Both the position numbers and the translations under genes were made by a program. From contig NZ_JACHLK010000001.1 in NCBI RefSeq assembly GCF_014207955.1, positions 1 through 64,000 on the forward strand: a DNA stretch of 64,000 nt, written 5' to 3'. The stretch comes from Acidovorax soli. Lineage in GTDB: Bacteria; Pseudomonadota; Gammaproteobacteria; Burkholderiales; Burkholderiaceae_C. Shown piece by piece: positions 1 through 9,797 of the stretch (positions within the stretch are counted from its first letter, which is position 1; every line of letters starts with the position of its first letter). The notes beneath the pieces are model-generated. The model did no database searches. It was not told where the DNA came from and worked only from the letters and a program-made list of their open reading frames with translations.

Positions 1-128
<128 letters not shown>

Positions 129-279
129 TTAACGTCTGCATCCGGTTGCTGGTTCGTCCCGCACAGGGCAACGGGACGGCACCGGATCGCAGACTGCAAA
201 AAACTTTGCGAAAGAGGGAGAACACCGCCGCGGCCTTCAAGCAGGCCCTGGCGGCATTCCGGACAGCCGCGCTTGCTTG

Positions 280-2382
280 TTACTTGGCGCGGGCTGCGAC
301 GATGGCTTCCGACACGTTGCGAGGTGCTTCGCTGTAGTGCTTGAATTCCATCGAGTACGTGGCGCGGCCTTGCGTGGCCGAGCGCAGCGTGGTCGAGTAG
401 CCGAACATTTCCGACAGCGGCACTTCGGCACGGATGGCCTTGCCACCGCCCGGGATGTCGTCCATGCCCTGGACCATGCCGCGGCGGGAGGACAGATCGC
501 CCATCACGGTACCGGCGTAGTCTTCAGGCGTTTCCACTTCCACGGCCATCATGGGTTCCAGGATGACGGGGCCGGCCTTGCGGCAGCCTTCCTTGAAGCC
601 GAAGATGGCAGCCATCTTGAACGCCAGTTCGTTCGAGTCCACATCGTGGTACGAACCGAAGTGCAGCGTGACCTTGACGTCGACCACGGGGTAGCCGGCC
701 AGCACGCCTTGCGTGACGGCTTCGTTGATACCCTTTTCCACGGCCGGGATGAATTCGCGAGGCACCACACCGCCCTTGATCGCGTCGACGAACTCGATGC
801 CCTTGCCGGCTTCGTTGGGTTCGATCTTGAGCACGACGTGACCGTACTGGCCCTTACCACCGGACTGGCGCACGAACTTGCCTTCGGCTTCTTCCACCGT
901 CTTGCGGATGGTTTCGCGGTAGGCCACTTGTGGCTTGCCGACGTTGGATTCCACGCCGAACTCGCGCTTCATGCGGTCCACGATGATTTCCAGGTGCAGC
1001 TCGCCCATGCCGGAGATGATGGTCTGGCCGGATTCTTCGTCGGTCTTCACGCGGAAGGATGGATCTTCTGCAGCCAGACGCTGCAGGGCGATGCCCATCT
1101 TTTCCTGGTCGGCCTTGGTCTTGGGTTCCACGGCCTGCGAGATCACGGGCTCGGGGAAAATCATGCGCTCAAGGATGATCTGCGAGTTCACATCGCACAG
1201 GGTTTCGCCCGTGGTCACTTCCTTCAGGCCCACGCAGGCAGCGATGTCGCCGGCGCGGATTTCTTCGACTTCCTGGCGCTCGTTGGCGTGCATCTGCACG
1301 ATACGGCCGATACGTTCCTTCTTGCCCTTGATCGGGTTGTAGACGGTATCGCCCTTGGTCAGCACGCCGGAGTAGACGCGCACGAAGGTCAGCTGGCCGA
1401 CGAACGGGTCGGTCATCAGCTTGAATGCCAGCGCCGAGAACTTCTCGTTGTCGTCGGCCTTGCGGGTGATAGGCTTTTCATCTTCGTCGGTACCGGCCAC
1501 GTCGGGAATGTCCGTCGGTGCTGGCAGGTAGTCGATCACGGCGTCCAGCATGCGCTGCACACCCTTGTTCTTGAAGGCCGTGCCGCACAGCATGGGGTGG
1601 ATCTCGGTGGCGATCGTGCGCGTGCGCAGACCCAGCTTGATCTCGGCTTCGGAGAGGTCGCCCTCTTCGAGGTACTTGTTCATCAGGTCTTCAGACGCTT
1701 CAGCAGCGGCTTCGACCATCTTCTCGCGCCATTCCTTGGCGGATTCCACCAGGTCGGCCGGGATGTCTTCGTAGTTGAACTTCATGCCCTGGGAAGCTTC
1801 GTCCCAGATGATGGCCTTCATCTTCAGCAGGTCCACCACGCCGGTGAACTTGTCTTCGGCACCGATCGGGATCACCACGGGCACGGGGTTGGCCTTCAGG
1901 CGCAGCTTCATCTGCTCGTAGACCTTGAAGAAGTTGGCACCGGTACGGTCCATCTTGTTCACGAAGGCCAGGCGAGGCACTTTGTACTTGTTGGCCTGGC
2001 GCCACACGGTTTCCGACTGGGGCTGCACGCCACCCACGGCGCAGTACACCATGCAGGCGCCGTCCAGCACGCGCATCGAACGCTCCACTTCGATCGTGAA
2101 GTCCACGTGGCCGGGGGTGTCGATGATGTTGAAGCGGTGCTCGGGGTAGGTATTGTCCATACCCTTCCAGAAGCAGGTCGTGGCAGCCGAGGTGATCGTG
2201 ATGCCGCGCTCTTGCTCCTGCTCCATCCAGTCCATGGTGGCAGCGCCATCGTGCACTTCACCAATCTTGTGGCTCACGCCCGTGTAGAACAGGATACGTT
2301 CGGTGGTCGTGGTCTTGCCAGCGTCAATGTGGGCCGAGATACCGATATTGCGGTAGCGCTCGATGGGGGTATTGCGAGCCAT
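280..2382 (-). CDS. fusA: Elongation factor G
   Basis: This 700-residue protein is full length for EF-G, the translocation GTPase of the ribosome. The N-terminal G domain shows the P-loop [13 protein letters not shown] near residue 17, the switch motif RGITI near 59, DTPGHVD near 88 and the guanine specificity motif NKMD near 142. Domains II to V follow, with the domain IV stretch containing GGKGQYGHV near residue 510. It sits between rpsG and tuf, all on the minus strand, in the standard str operon order. No truncation or unusual residue is apparent. Start ATG at 2382-2380. Confidence 0.98.
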   Translation of the reverse strand: MARNTPIERYRNIGISAHIDAGKTTTTERILFYTGVSHKIGEVHDGAATMDWMEQEQERGITITSAATTCFWKGMDNTYPEHRFNIIDTPGHVDFTIEVERSMRVLDGACMVYCAVGGVQPQSETVWRQANKYKVPRLAFVNKMDRTGANFFKVYEQMKLRLKANPVPVVIPIGAEDKFTGVVDLLKMKAIIWDEASQGMKFNYEDIPADLVESAKEWREKMVEAAAEASEDLMNKYLEEGDLSEAEIKLGLRTRTIATEIHPMLCGTAFKNKGVQRMLDAVIDYLPAPTDIPDVAGTDEDEKPITRKADDNEKFSALAFKLMTDPFVGQLTFVRVYSGVLTKGDTVYNPIKGKKERIGRIVQMHANERQEVEEIRAGDIAACVGLKEVTTGETLCDVNSQIILERMIFPEPVISQAVEPKTKADQEKMGIALQRLAAEDPSFRVKTDEESGQTIISGMGELHLEIIVDRMKREFGVESNVGKPQVAYRETIRKTVEEAEGKFVRQSGGKGQYGHVVLKIEPNEAGKGIEFVDAIKGGVVPREFIPAVEKGINEAVTQGVLAGYPVVDVKVTLHFGSYHDVDSNELAFKMAAIFGFKEGCRKAGPVILEPMMAVEVETPEDYAGTVMGDLSSRRGMVQGMDDIPGGGKAIRAEVPLSEMFGYSTTLRSATQGRATYSMEFKHYSEAPRNVSEAIVAARAK

Positions 2383-2533
2383 GGTGGATCCTTGGATGGG
2401 TCGTGTTATTCAGGGGACGGGCCAGCATTGTGGCGCTGCAACCCGTCAATTTTGTGACCGCCGCAATCGCCACAAGGCTGCAGGCAGAAATGCCGGCAGC
2501 CTTGCGATGGGCGACGCGAGAGCGGTCGTCGAT

Positions 2534-3007
2534 TTAGAAGCGGAAGTGGCTGAACGCCTTGTTGGCTTCGGCCATGCGGTGCACTTCGTCACGCTTCTTC
2601 ATGGCGCCGCCACGGCCTTCGGTGGCCTCCAGCAGCTCGTTGGCCAGGCGCTGGGCCATCGACTTCTCACCGCGCTTGCGGGCGGCTTCCTTGATCCAGC
2701 GCATGGACAGGGCCAGGCGGCGGACAGGGCGCACTTCCACGGGCACCTGGTAGTTGGCACCGCCGACACGGCGGGACTTCACTTCGACCATGGGCTTCAC
2801 GTTGTTGATGGCAACGGTGAAGGCTTCCAGGGGGTCCTTGTCAGGGTGCTTCTTCTCGATCAGTTCCAGGGCACCGTAGATGATGCGCTCTGCAACTGCC
2901 TTCTTGCCGCCTTCCATGATCACGTTCATGAATTTGGACAGCTCTACATTGCCGAACTTGGGATCCGGCAGGATTTCACGTTTGGGGACTTCGCGACGAC
3001 GTGGCAT
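2534..3007 (-). CDS. rpsG: 30S ribosomal protein S7
   Basis: The 157-residue product begins [19 protein letters not shown] and ends [11 protein letters not shown], both typical of bacterial S7, which organises the head of the 30S subunit by binding 16S rRNA near the E and P sites. It is preceded by rpsL and followed by fusA on the same strand. In E. coli S7 is the translational repressor of this operon; the 163-nt rpsL-rpsG spacer here could hold an equivalent target, but I could not identify one. Confidence 0.98.
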   Translation of the reverse strand: MPRRREVPKREILPDPKFGNVELSKFMNVIMEGGKKAVAERIIYGALELIEKKHPDKDPLEAFTVAINNVKPMVEVKSRRVGGANYQVPVEVRPVRRLALSMRWIKEAARKRGEKSMAQRLANELLEATEGRGGAMKKRDEVHRMAEANKAFSHFRF

Positions 3008-3170
3008 TTTTCACCTCATATTGCTTCAGTTGGCATCTTTTCAGACACCGCGAGATTCATTCAGAACCCCACTTACTCGACCCACACGGAACAGTCCGCG
3101 CTTGGGGTCACTTCGTTTGACTGCGCCTGCCAGGCGAATCAAACACCGTTGGAGACACAACCGCCAGGGC

Positions 3171-3548
3171 TTACTTGGCCTTTGGCTTCTTGGCACCGTA
3201 CTTGGAACGGGCCTGCTTGCGATCCTTCACGCCCTGCAGGTCCAGCGAACCGCGAACGATGTGGTAACGCACACCGGGCAAGTCCTTGACACGACCGCCG
3301 CGAACCAGCACCACGCTGTGTTCCTGCAGGTTGTGGCCTTCACCGCCGATGTAGGAAATGACTTCGAAGCCGTTGGTCAGGCGAACCTTGGCGACCTTCC
3401 GCAGAGCGGAGTTAGGCTTCTTTGGCGTCGTGGTGTACACACGGGTGCACACGCCGCGGCGCTGGGGAGAGTTCTCCATCGCAGGGCTCTTGGACTTGAT
3501 CTTTTCGACCTCGCGCCCCTGACGGACTAGTTGATTGATGGTTGGCAT
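3171..3548 (-). CDS. rpsL: 30S ribosomal protein S12
   Basis: The 125-residue protein starts [16 protein letters not shown] and contains [12 protein letters not shown] and [13 protein letters not shown], the two conserved loops of S12 at the decoding centre. The lysines in both loops (K43 and K88 equivalents), which are the usual sites of streptomycin-resistance substitutions, are the wild-type residues. It is the first gene of the str operon; a sigma-70 type promoter lies about 70 nt upstream. Confidence 0.98.
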   Translation of the reverse strand: MPTINQLVRQGREVEKIKSKSPAMENSPQRRGVCTRVYTTTPKKPNSALRKVAKVRLTNGFEVISYIGGEGHNLQEHSVVLVRGGRVKDLPGVRYHIVRGSLDLQGVKDRKQARSKYGAKKPKAK

Positions 3549-3613
3549 GAAATACGTCCCTAAACGTAAAAAACGAAAACGTGAAACCCTTCGGAATTTC
3601 CGAAAAGCCTTCT

Positions 3614-3642
3614 AATGTAGCAGCAAGGCGTCGATCAGGCAA
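3614..3642 (-). promoter_or_regulatory. Predicted sigma-70 promoter of the str operon
   Basis: On the minus strand TTGCCT (3642-3637) is followed after exactly 17 nt by TACATT (3619-3614). The predicted start of transcription is near 3607, about 60 nt before the rpsL start. The resulting mRNA would begin with a perfect inverted repeat, TTCGGAA-N-TTCCGAA (3590-3604). The hexamers match the consensus at four of six (TTGCCT) and five of six (TACATT) positions. Confidence 0.6.
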
Positions 3643-3704
3643 GCCGCATTGCGGCGTAACCCCAAGCATCTCCCGATGCGCCGATATTGCCTGCCGCGTT
3701 TAAA

Positions 3705-3831
3705 AGCGCAGGGCCAAGGCCAGGACCGCCGCGCAAGGGCCGCCCCGCCGCGCTGGCGGTGTCCCCCTTCCCGAATGGCGTAGCCATTCGAGAGAAGGGG
3801 GAAGGCGCGAAGCGACTCAGGGGGATGTACC
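3705..3831 (-). repeat. Post-stop-codon interspersed repeat, copy A
   Basis: Read on the minus strand, the element begins immediately after the TAA stop of the downstream carboxypeptidase gene. It has a CCCCCTGAG box, a short GTCGC/GCGCC hairpin, a long hairpin (inner arms CGAATGGC and GCCATTCG, outer arms CCCCCTT and AAGGGGG) and the block CGGGGCGGCCCTTGCGC. Three more copies lie at 29945-30036, 31489-31605 and 41443-41575. There is no coding sequence in it. Element borders on the distal side are approximate. Confidence 0.85.
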
Positions 3832-5013
3832 TTATTTAATCCACAGGCGGATCGCATCCCAGGCGCGGCCCAGGATGCCGGCCTGGGCCACGCCGTCCAG
3901 TGCCACCAGGGGCACGTCGGCCAGCGTCTGCTCGCCCAGCACCACTTTCAGGGAACCCACATTCTGGCCCTTGGTGAAAGGGGCCACCAGGGGGTCGGGG
4001 CGCGCGATCTCGGTCTTGATCTTGCCGCCGCTGCCCGAAGGCACGGCCACCACGATGGCCTCGCTGCGGCCGATCTTGAGGGTGTTTTCCGTTCCCTTCC
4101 AGACGGCGGGGGTCGCCACGGGCTGGCCCGCATCGAACAGCTTGACCGCATCGAAGGCGGTGTAACCCCAGTTCAGCAGCTTCTGGCTTTCATTGGCGCG
4201 GGCATTCTCGCTCGCAGCGCCCAGCACGATGGACAGCAGGCGGCGCTGGCCCACATTGGGGAACTCGCGCTTGGACGTGGCCACCAGGCAGTAGCCGGCA
4301 GCGGCCGTGTGGCCGGTCTTCAGGCCATCGACCGTGGGGTCGCGGAACAGCAGCGAGTTGCGGTTGTTGCCATTGGAAGCCGGCGTGCCCGGATAGCTGT
4401 ACTGCTTGGTGGCGTAGTAGTGCATGTACTCCGGGAAATCCTTCATGAGCCGGCTGGCCAGCACGCCCAGGTCGCGCGCGGTGGTGGTGTGGCCGGGCTC
4501 GGTCAGGCCCTCGGGGTTCTTGTAGGCCGTGTTCTTCATGCCCAGCGCCTTGGCCTGGTCGTTCATGAGCTTGACGAAGTTCTCGGCCGTGCCGCCCACG
4601 CCTTCGGCCAGCGCCATGGTGGCGTCATTGCCCGACTGGACGATCATGCCCTTGATCAGGTCGTCCACCGGCACCTGCATCTTGGGGTCGATGAACATGC
4701 GCGAGCCGGGCATCTTCCAGGCCAGCACGCTCACCGGCAGCTTCTGGTCGAGGGCGATCTTCTTGGCGCGCAAGGCGTCAAACACCAGGTAGCCCGTCAT
4801 CAGCTTGGTCAGCGAAGCCTGCTCCACCGGCGCATCGATGTCCTTGGCGGCCAGCACCTGCCCGGCCGTGATGTCCAGCAGCAGGTAGTTGCGTGCGGCG
4901 ATCTCGGGCGGCTGCGGGGCCTGCACCTGGGCCCACAGGGCGGCAGGCGCGAGCACCGCGGCAAGGACAACGGAGCGCAGCGCGGGCAGAAAGGACTTCA
5001 TGGAAACAGGCAT
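3832..5013 (-). CDS. D-alanyl-D-alanine carboxypeptidase (PBP5/6 family, peptidase S11)
   Basis: This enzyme trims the terminal D-Ala from peptidoglycan stem peptides in the periplasm. The serine-acylase motifs are all present: SLTK (nucleophile serine, near residue 67), SGN near 127 and KTG near 233. A signal peptide ends near ALWAQ, and a C-terminal beta domain and an amphipathic tail (AWDAIRLWIK) follow, as in the membrane-anchored PBP5 type. The annotated ATG (5013) is possible, but the Met at residue 5 (5001, MKSFLPAL) gives a more typical signal peptide. Its stop codon abuts repeat copy A. It could be called dacA or dacC; the sequence does not decide which. Confidence 0.93.
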   Translation of the reverse strand: MPVSMKSFLPALRSVVLAAVLAPAALWAQVQAPQPPEIAARNYLLLDITAGQVLAAKDIDAPVEQASLTKLMTGYLVFDALRAKKIALDQKLPVSVLAWKMPGSRMFIDPKMQVPVDDLIKGMIVQSGNDATMALAEGVGGTAENFVKLMNDQAKALGMKNTAYKNPEGLTEPGHTTTARDLGVLASRLMKDFPEYMHYYATKQYSYPGTPASNGNNRNSLLFRDPTVDGLKTGHTAAAGYCLVATSKREFPNVGQRRLLSIVLGAASENARANESQKLLNWGYTAFDAVKLFDAGQPVATPAVWKGTENTLKIGRSEAIVVAVPSGSGGKIKTEIARPDPLVAPFTKGQNVGSLKVVLGEQTLADVPLVALDGVAQAGILGRAWDAIRLWIK

Positions 5014-5097
5014 TCAGGTGAGAAGAGAAAAGAAAACAGCAGAAAGCAGGCAGAAGCAGCGCAATGCAGGTGTGGCGCGCGGGCGGGCCGCTGAGCC

Positions 5098-5775
5098 TCA
5101 GGCCCCGGCCAGCAGGTGGCGGGTCACCAGATTTTTCAACAGCGGCAATTGTCCGTGAAAGAAATGCCCCCCACCGGGAACGACTGTCACAGGGAGTATC
5201 TGGGGACGCGCCCAGTCCATCACCGCGGCCAGGGGCACGGTGTCGTCCTGCTCGCCATGCACGACCAGGGTGCGTTCGTGCGCCTCGGGCGGCACCGGCG
5301 CCACGGCGAATCGGCTGGCCGCCGTGCCCACCAGCACCACACGCTCGATGGAGCGCTCGGCCCACAGACGCGCCAGCGCATGGCTGGTCACGAAGGCGCC
5401 AAAGGAGAAGCCCGCCAGGGCCAGCGGCCCCTCGGGCGCCACCTGGCGCACCACCTCCAGCAGGTCTTCGGCCTCGCCCCGCCCTTCGTCGTGCGTGCCG
5501 GCACTGCCACCCACGCCACGGAAATTGAAGCGCACGGCCGTCCAGCCGCTGTGCACGAAGGCACGCGCCAGGGTCTGCACCACCTTGTTGTCCATGGTGC
5601 CGCCGAACAGCGGGTGGGGGTGGGCGATGACGGCCACGCCACGCGGGGCGGCCAGGCCCTCGGGCAGCACGGCGGCGTCGCGCACCGCCTCGATGGCGCC
5701 GGCTGCGCCGGCGAGGGTCAGGCGTTCGGTCTGGGAATTCACGGGATTTGCTACCAGGTCAATAGCAGCCTGCAC
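5098..5775 (-). CDS. Alpha/beta hydrolase with HPHP box
   Basis: The 225-residue cytoplasmic protein has the alpha/beta-hydrolase fold signature: the oxyanion segment HPHPLFGGTMDNK near residue 52, the nucleophile elbow GFSFG near 122, a candidate acidic residue in HGEQDDTVP near 173 and a catalytic histidine in PGGGHFFHG near 202. Proteins with this HPHP arrangement are widespread in proteobacteria and their substrate is mostly unknown. It lies between the carboxypeptidase and the [2Fe-2S] protein on the same strand, 57 nt after the latter, so the two may be cotranscribed. Confidence 0.88.
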   Translation of the reverse strand: MQAAIDLVANPVNSQTERLTLAGAAGAIEAVRDAAVLPEGLAAPRGVAVIAHPHPLFGGTMDNKVVQTLARAFVHSGWTAVRFNFRGVGGSAGTHDEGRGEAEDLLEVVRQVAPEGPLALAGFSFGAFVTSHALARLWAERSIERVVLVGTAASRFAVAPVPPEAHERTLVVHGEQDDTVPLAAVMDWARPQILPVTVVPGGGHFFHGQLPLLKNLVTRHLLAGA

Positions 5776-5832
5776 CCAAAGGGCAAGGCAGGCCGCCTGG
5801 AATCAGAAGGTCGAAAGCGCTCTGAATGGAAA

Positions 5833-6195
5833 TCAGCGGCCAAGTTCCGGGGGCGTCAGAAGCCGCTCCACGACCTGGCCATTCTGGAGGTGGGATTCGA
5901 CGATCTCGTCAATGTCCGCGTTGTCCACAAAGGTGTACCAGACCGCCTCGGGATAGACCACCGCGATGGGCCCGCCCGCACAGCGGTCCAGGCAGCCGGC
6001 CTTGTTCACGCGCACCTTGCCGGCACCGGACAGGCCTGCGGCCTTGACCTGCGACTTGCAGCGGTCAAAGGCTGCCTGGGCGCCATGGTGGGCACAGCTG
6101 TCCTCGCCATTGGTGCGGTCGTTCAGGCAGAAGAAGATATGGCGCTGGTAATAGCCCGGCTGCGCCGCCGGGGTCGTCGTGGGGGTGTCGCTCAT
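5833..6195 (-). CDS. Thioredoxin-like [2Fe-2S] ferredoxin family protein
   Basis: The 120-residue protein has cysteines at 23, 34, 68 and 72 in the pattern C-x10-C-x33-C-x3-C, as in thioredoxin-fold [2Fe-2S] ferredoxins and the NuoE-like fold (FFCLND, GEDSCAHHG, KAGCLDRC). An additional cysteine at 46 is probably not a ligand. The role is inferred to be electron transfer in the cytoplasm; no partner reductase is adjacent. It is the first gene of a small minus-strand group with the alpha/beta hydrolase. Confidence 0.88.
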   Translation of the reverse strand: MSDTPTTTPAAQPGYYQRHIFFCLNDRTNGEDSCAHHGAQAAFDRCKSQVKAAGLSGAGKVRVNKAGCLDRCAGGPIAVVYPEAVWYTFVDNADIDEIVESHLQNGQVVERLLTPPELGR

Positions 6196-6274
6196 GCCGC
6201 CATTTTAGGAGCGGGCCTGCCCCCGGCCCACTCCCAGAGCCCCTACGGAGGACTTCAGTCCTGCAGAGAAGCTG

Positions 6275-8701
6275 TCAGAAATCGAAGCTGGCAGACACCT
6301 GCCAGGTGCGCGGCGGCGCCACGGCGATGAAGTTGCGCCCGGCAATCGTCCAGTAGGCCTTGTCCGCCAGGTTGGTGATGCCGGCCTGCAAAGTCATGGT
6401 GGTGCCATCGCCCACCGCGGTGCGGTAACGCACACCCACATCCACCCGGTTCCAGGCAGGCACGCGCTGGGTATTGGCCAGATCGACATAGGCGCTGCCC
6501 GTGTGCAGGTAGCGCCCCGTGAGCGTGAGCCCCGGCACCGCCGGCAGGTCGTACTCCGCTCCCAGATTGGCCGTGAGCTCGGGCACGCCGATGGCTTTCT
6601 TGCCATCGGCGGTACCGCCTGCCGTGCGCGCCATGCGGCCATCGGTCCAGGCCACACCGCCCAGCAGGCGCAGGCCGCGCGCCAGCTCGCCAAAGGTCTC
6701 CAGTTCCACGCCCTTGTTGCGCTGCAGGCCGGCAGCACGGAACACATTGCTGCCATCGACGAAGGCCGTGGCCCGACGGATGTTGAAATAGGCCAGCGTC
6801 ACGCCGTAACTGCCCTGGTCCCACTTGAGCCCCAGTTCATGCTGCTTGGACAGGTAGGGCTCCAGTTGCTCGCCCGCATTGGCCGAGCCCGCGGGCGCAA
6901 TGGCGCCCTGGGCCAGCGCTTCGGCGTAGTTGCCATAGAGCGAGACCCCGCCGCCCAGCTTGTACAGCGCCGCCACCGTGGGCGTGATGCGCGATTGGCG
7001 GTACGGCGCCTTCTCGATGCGCTGGTGGCGTGCCGCCAGTGTGAGCAGCAGGCGCTCGTCCAGCAGGGCCAAGGTGTCGGCCACGGCCAGGCTGTCCAGG
7101 TGCAGGGCCGGGCTGTCCACGCCCACCACAGGCGGGATGCCGTTGGCGAACGGGTCGGGCACGCTCAGTGGCTGGTAGATGTTGCTCACCACGGGCGCAG
7201 CCAGGGGCACCGAGATGGAGCGCAGGTTCTGCAGTTGCTGGCGCTGCAGCACCGTGCCCACGGCGAGCTTGTGGCGCACGGAGCCCCACTGGAACTCGCC
7301 ACGCACCCCCAGGTCGGTCACCTGGTTGGCCTGGGTCCACAGCAGACTGGAGGCACTGGTGTAGCGCACTTCACCCGCCCCGTTGAGGGTGGTCTGGTCC
7401 ACATACTGGCGCACCGGCGGGGCCTCGCGCATGCGGCCATGGCGGGCATGGGCCGTCCAGCCGCTGGCGAAGTCCCACTCGGCACTCAGCAGGCCATAGG
7501 TCTGGCGCAGATCCATCTTTTCCCATGAGGGCTTGGCATGCACGTGCGGATCGGGCACCGCCGGCACGGCCGCGCCCGCCTGCAGCAGCCAGTGGCCAAA
7601 CAGCGGCGAGGATTCGCGCCGCGTGATACCGGCATCGAGCACCACGCGCACCTTCTCGCCCCGGTAGTCCAACGCCACCTGGGGCGCTATCAAGCGGCGC
7701 TGGGCGCCGTCGTAGAGCTTGCCGTCCTCGGCCGAGAGGTTCAGGCGCGCGCCCAACTGCTGGTCGACACCGAAGCGCTGGCCGATGTCGGCATGCGCGC
7801 CGAGCAGCGATTTGTCCAGCGCCAGAATGGAGACCGAACGCACAGGCGCATCGGTGGCGCGCTTGGGAACCAGGTTGAAGCTGCCGCCCACCGTGGCGCC
7901 GTAGCCCGACGCCCCCACCAGCCCGCCGGCCGGGCCCTTGAGCACCTCCAGCCGCTCGTAATGGCGCACCGGCACGCTGCTGTACGCAAACAGGCCCTCC
8001 ACCCCGTCGAACAGGTAGGCGTCACTGTTGCCCAGGAAGCCGCGGATGGAGCTCTGGTCCAGCGGCGAGGTGGCCGACAGGCTGGTGCGGATCGACGGAT
8101 CGTTGGCCACCATGTCGTTCACGGTGCGTGCGCCCTGGTTGCGCACCAGCTCGCTGCTCCAGGCCTTGGTATTGAAGGGTGTTTCGAAGACATCGCTGTT
8201 GCCCAGCATGCCGGTGCGGCTGCCGCGCGCGACTTGGCCGCCGGCATAGACGGGGGGCAGGTCACCCGGCCGCTCCTGCGCGGCCGTCACGCGCACGGCC
8301 GGCAGCGTGGCGGCGCCCTCGGCACCGGCCGGCACCGCTGCGGCAGCGGCGCGGCGCAGCGAATAGCCGCCACCGGGCTGCGCCAGGGCCTCCAGGCCCG
8401 TGCCGGCCAGCAGGCGTGACAACGCAGCACCGACCGGCATGGTGCCCGACAGGCCCGGTGTGGCCAGTCCCGCGACCAGCGCGGGCTCGTAACTCAGGTT
8501 GACACCCGCCGTGCGCGCAAAACGATCGAGTGCGCTGCCCAGCGGGCCAGCAGGGATGGAAAAGCTGCGGTTGTCGGCGCTGGCAGGCGGGGCGGTGGCG
8601 GCCGCAGGCTGGGCCAGCGCAGGCAGGCCTGCCAGGGCCAGCACGCAGGCCAGGGCGGCAGCAGTCGGATGGGAGGGGAAACGGTGCTCGTTACGGGGCA
8701 T
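6275..8701 (-). CDS. TonB-dependent siderophore receptor with STN signalling domain
   Basis: This outer-membrane receptor (808 residues from the chosen start) imports a ferric siderophore using TonB energy. After the signal peptide there is an STN (secretin/TonB N-terminal) domain of about 50 residues (RSFSIPAGPLGSALDRFAR onward), a plug domain with the segment ERLEVLKGPAGGLVG, and a 22-strand-type barrel ending in the aromatic SFDF. The STN domain, together with the FecI-FecR genes just upstream on the same strand, marks it as a cell-surface-signalling transducer of the FpvA/FecA kind. The start at 8701 (MPRNEHRF) was chosen because the residues before it do not resemble a signal peptide; an upstream ATG exists at 8764. 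Confidence 0.93.
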   Translation of the reverse strand: MPRNEHRFPSHPTAAALACVLALAGLPALAQPAAATAPPASADNRSFSIPAGPLGSALDRFARTAGVNLSYEPALVAGLATPGLSGTMPVGAALSRLLAGTGLEALAQPGGGYSLRRAAAAAVPAGAEGAATLPAVRVTAAQERPGDLPPVYAGGQVARGSRTGMLGNSDVFETPFNTKAWSSELVRNQGARTVNDMVANDPSIRTSLSATSPLDQSSIRGFLGNSDAYLFDGVEGLFAYSSVPVRHYERLEVLKGPAGGLVGASGYGATVGGSFNLVPKRATDAPVRSVSILALDKSLLGAHADIGQRFGVDQQLGARLNLSAEDGKLYDGAQRRLIAPQVALDYRGEKVRVVLDAGITRRESSPLFGHWLLQAGAAVPAVPDPHVHAKPSWEKMDLRQTYGLLSAEWDFASGWTAHARHGRMREAPPVRQYVDQTTLNGAGEVRYTSASSLLWTQANQVTDLGVRGEFQWGSVRHKLAVGTVLQRQQLQNLRSISVPLAAPVVSNIYQPLSVPDPFANGIPPVVGVDSPALHLDSLAVADTLALLDERLLLTLAARHQRIEKAPYRQSRITPTVAALYKLGGGVSLYGNYAEALAQGAIAPAGSANAGEQLEPYLSKQHELGLKWDQGSYGVTLAYFNIRRATAFVDGSNVFRAAGLQRNKGVELETFGELARGLRLLGGVAWTDGRMARTAGGTADGKKAIGVPELTANLGAEYDLPAVPGLTLTGRYLHTGSAYVDLANTQRVPAWNRVDVGVRYRTAVGDGTTMTLQAGITNLADKAYWTIAGRNFIAVAPPRTWQVSASFDF

Positions 8702-8803
8702 GGCAGCGGCGGATCCTGGGCAAGGGAGGGGCCCAGCAGGCAGTTGCCCGCAGGGTGCTTTCACCAGGGAGGCCGTATGAAACGCGCTATCCCCTCACTT
8801 TTT

Positions 8804-8820
8804 CTGAAAAATATTTTCAG
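8804..8820. promoter_or_regulatory. Perfect inverted repeat between fecR-like gene and receptor
   Basis: CTGAAAA-N3-TTTTCAG is a perfect 7+7 palindrome that overlaps the last codons of the FecR-like gene and lies about 105 nt before the receptor start. It could be a weak terminator or a regulator site for the receptor gene. It is not a good Fur box. The role is undecided. Confidence 0.35.
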
Positions 8821-9797
8821 CCCTGCGCCGAAGGCCCCACCGAGACCCACAGCCGGGAGCGGTAGATCACCTCGACCGGCTGGGTCTGCACGAGGAACTG
8901 CAACGCCCGGTCGGTGTCGCGCACGTGGTAGACCCCCGAAACGCGCAGCCCGGCCACCCGCTCGTCGCAGACGATGCGGCCGTGCCGGTAGCGTTCCAGT
9001 TCGGCCAGAAGATCGGCCAGGCGCATGTCCTGGCCGGCCACCACGCCGTCGGCCCATCCATCGGCATCGAAGCCCTGGGGCGATGCCGGCTCGGCTCCCG
9101 TGGCGCCCAGCCACCACGCATCGCCTGCGCGCGCCAGGGAGGAAGCGGTGGCCTCGGAGGGATGCAGCTGCACGGCGCCTTCCTGCACGCTGACCCGCGC
9201 CCGGCCCGCGGCCAGCCGCACCACGAAGCGCGTGCCCAGCGCCTGCAGGGCACCGAAGGGCGTTTGCACCCAGAACGGGCGCTTCGCCGTCGCGCCGGTA
9301 TCCGCCCCGGTGGTGACCAGGATCTCACCGCGGTGCAATTTCAGAGTGCGCAGTCCGGGCGAAAAGACCGAAGAAAGCGCTGTGTCGGTGTTGAGCACCA
9401 CCGTGCTGCCATCGTCCAGGCGCAGCGTGCGCTGCTCGCCCACGCCGGTGCTGGCATCGGCCAGCAGGCGCTGCCACGGCGCATGCTCGCGCACCGTCCA
9501 GCCAGCCACGGCGGCCATGCCCGCCAGGCCCAGCAGGCGCAAGCCCTGGCGGCGGCGCTGGCGCTGCGCATCGGCCGCCTGCAGGGTGCCCAGGGCCAGG
9601 GCGGGCGGCACGGCGGTGAAATCGCCACGCAGCGATTGCACGCGCGCCCAGGCGTTCGCATGGTCGGGTTCGGCCTGCAGCCAGCGCTCGAAAGCCGCCC
9701 GGGCGCGTGGCGTGGGGGCGCTGAAATCGAGCTTGACGGCCCAGGCGATGGCCTCGTCCACCACGCGCTGGGGCAAAGGGTCGGCGCCGGCCTTCAT
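8817..9797 (-). CDS. FecR-like anti-sigma factor
   Basis: The 326-residue protein has an N-terminal cytoplasmic domain (DUF4880-like, with WAVKLDFSAPTPRARAAFERWL and the tryptophans typical of FecR), one transmembrane segment near LRLLGLAGMAAVAGWTV (about residues 88-104), and a periplasmic FecR domain (QRTLRLDDGSTVVLNTDTAL) followed by a STN-like C-terminal part. It should bind the sigma factor and receive the signal from the receptor's STN domain. The ATG at 9797 overlaps the sigma-factor stop codon by 4 nt (ATGA), so translation is probably coupled. Confidence 0.92.
   Translation of the reverse strand: MKAGADPLPQRVVDEAIAWAVKLDFSAPTPRARAAFERWLQAEPDHANAWARVQSLRGDFTAVPPALALGTLQAADAQRQRRRQGLRLLGLAGMAAVAGWTVREHAPWQRLLADASTGVGEQRTLRLDDGSTVVLNTDTALSSVFSPGLRTLKLHRGEILVTTGADTGATAKRPFWVQTPFGALQALGTRFVVRLAAGRARVSVQEGAVQLHPSEATASSLARAGDAWWLGATGAEPASPQGFDADGWADGVVAGQDMRLADLLAELERYRHGRIVCDERVAGLRVSGVYHVRDTDRALQFLVQTQPVEVIYRSRLWVSVGPSAQG

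Noticed and set aside
277..2457. Long open frame opposite fusA (726 codons), and similar long frames opposite hemB, the DUF1800 gene (26102-28264), the DUF1501 gene, the porin (44157-45998), PBP2 (47004-48707) and mreB/mreC (48961-51180)
   Set aside because: They are antisense shadows caused by G/C-rich third positions. Their products are His/Arg/Gly/Ala-rich with no domain, and the sense genes are clearly recognised.
3705..3831. Repeat copy A as a plain intrinsic terminator of the carboxypeptidase gene
   Set aside because: The hairpins lack a T-run, and the same sequence recurs at three other places, so it is treated as a repeat family; it may still affect RNA 3' ends.
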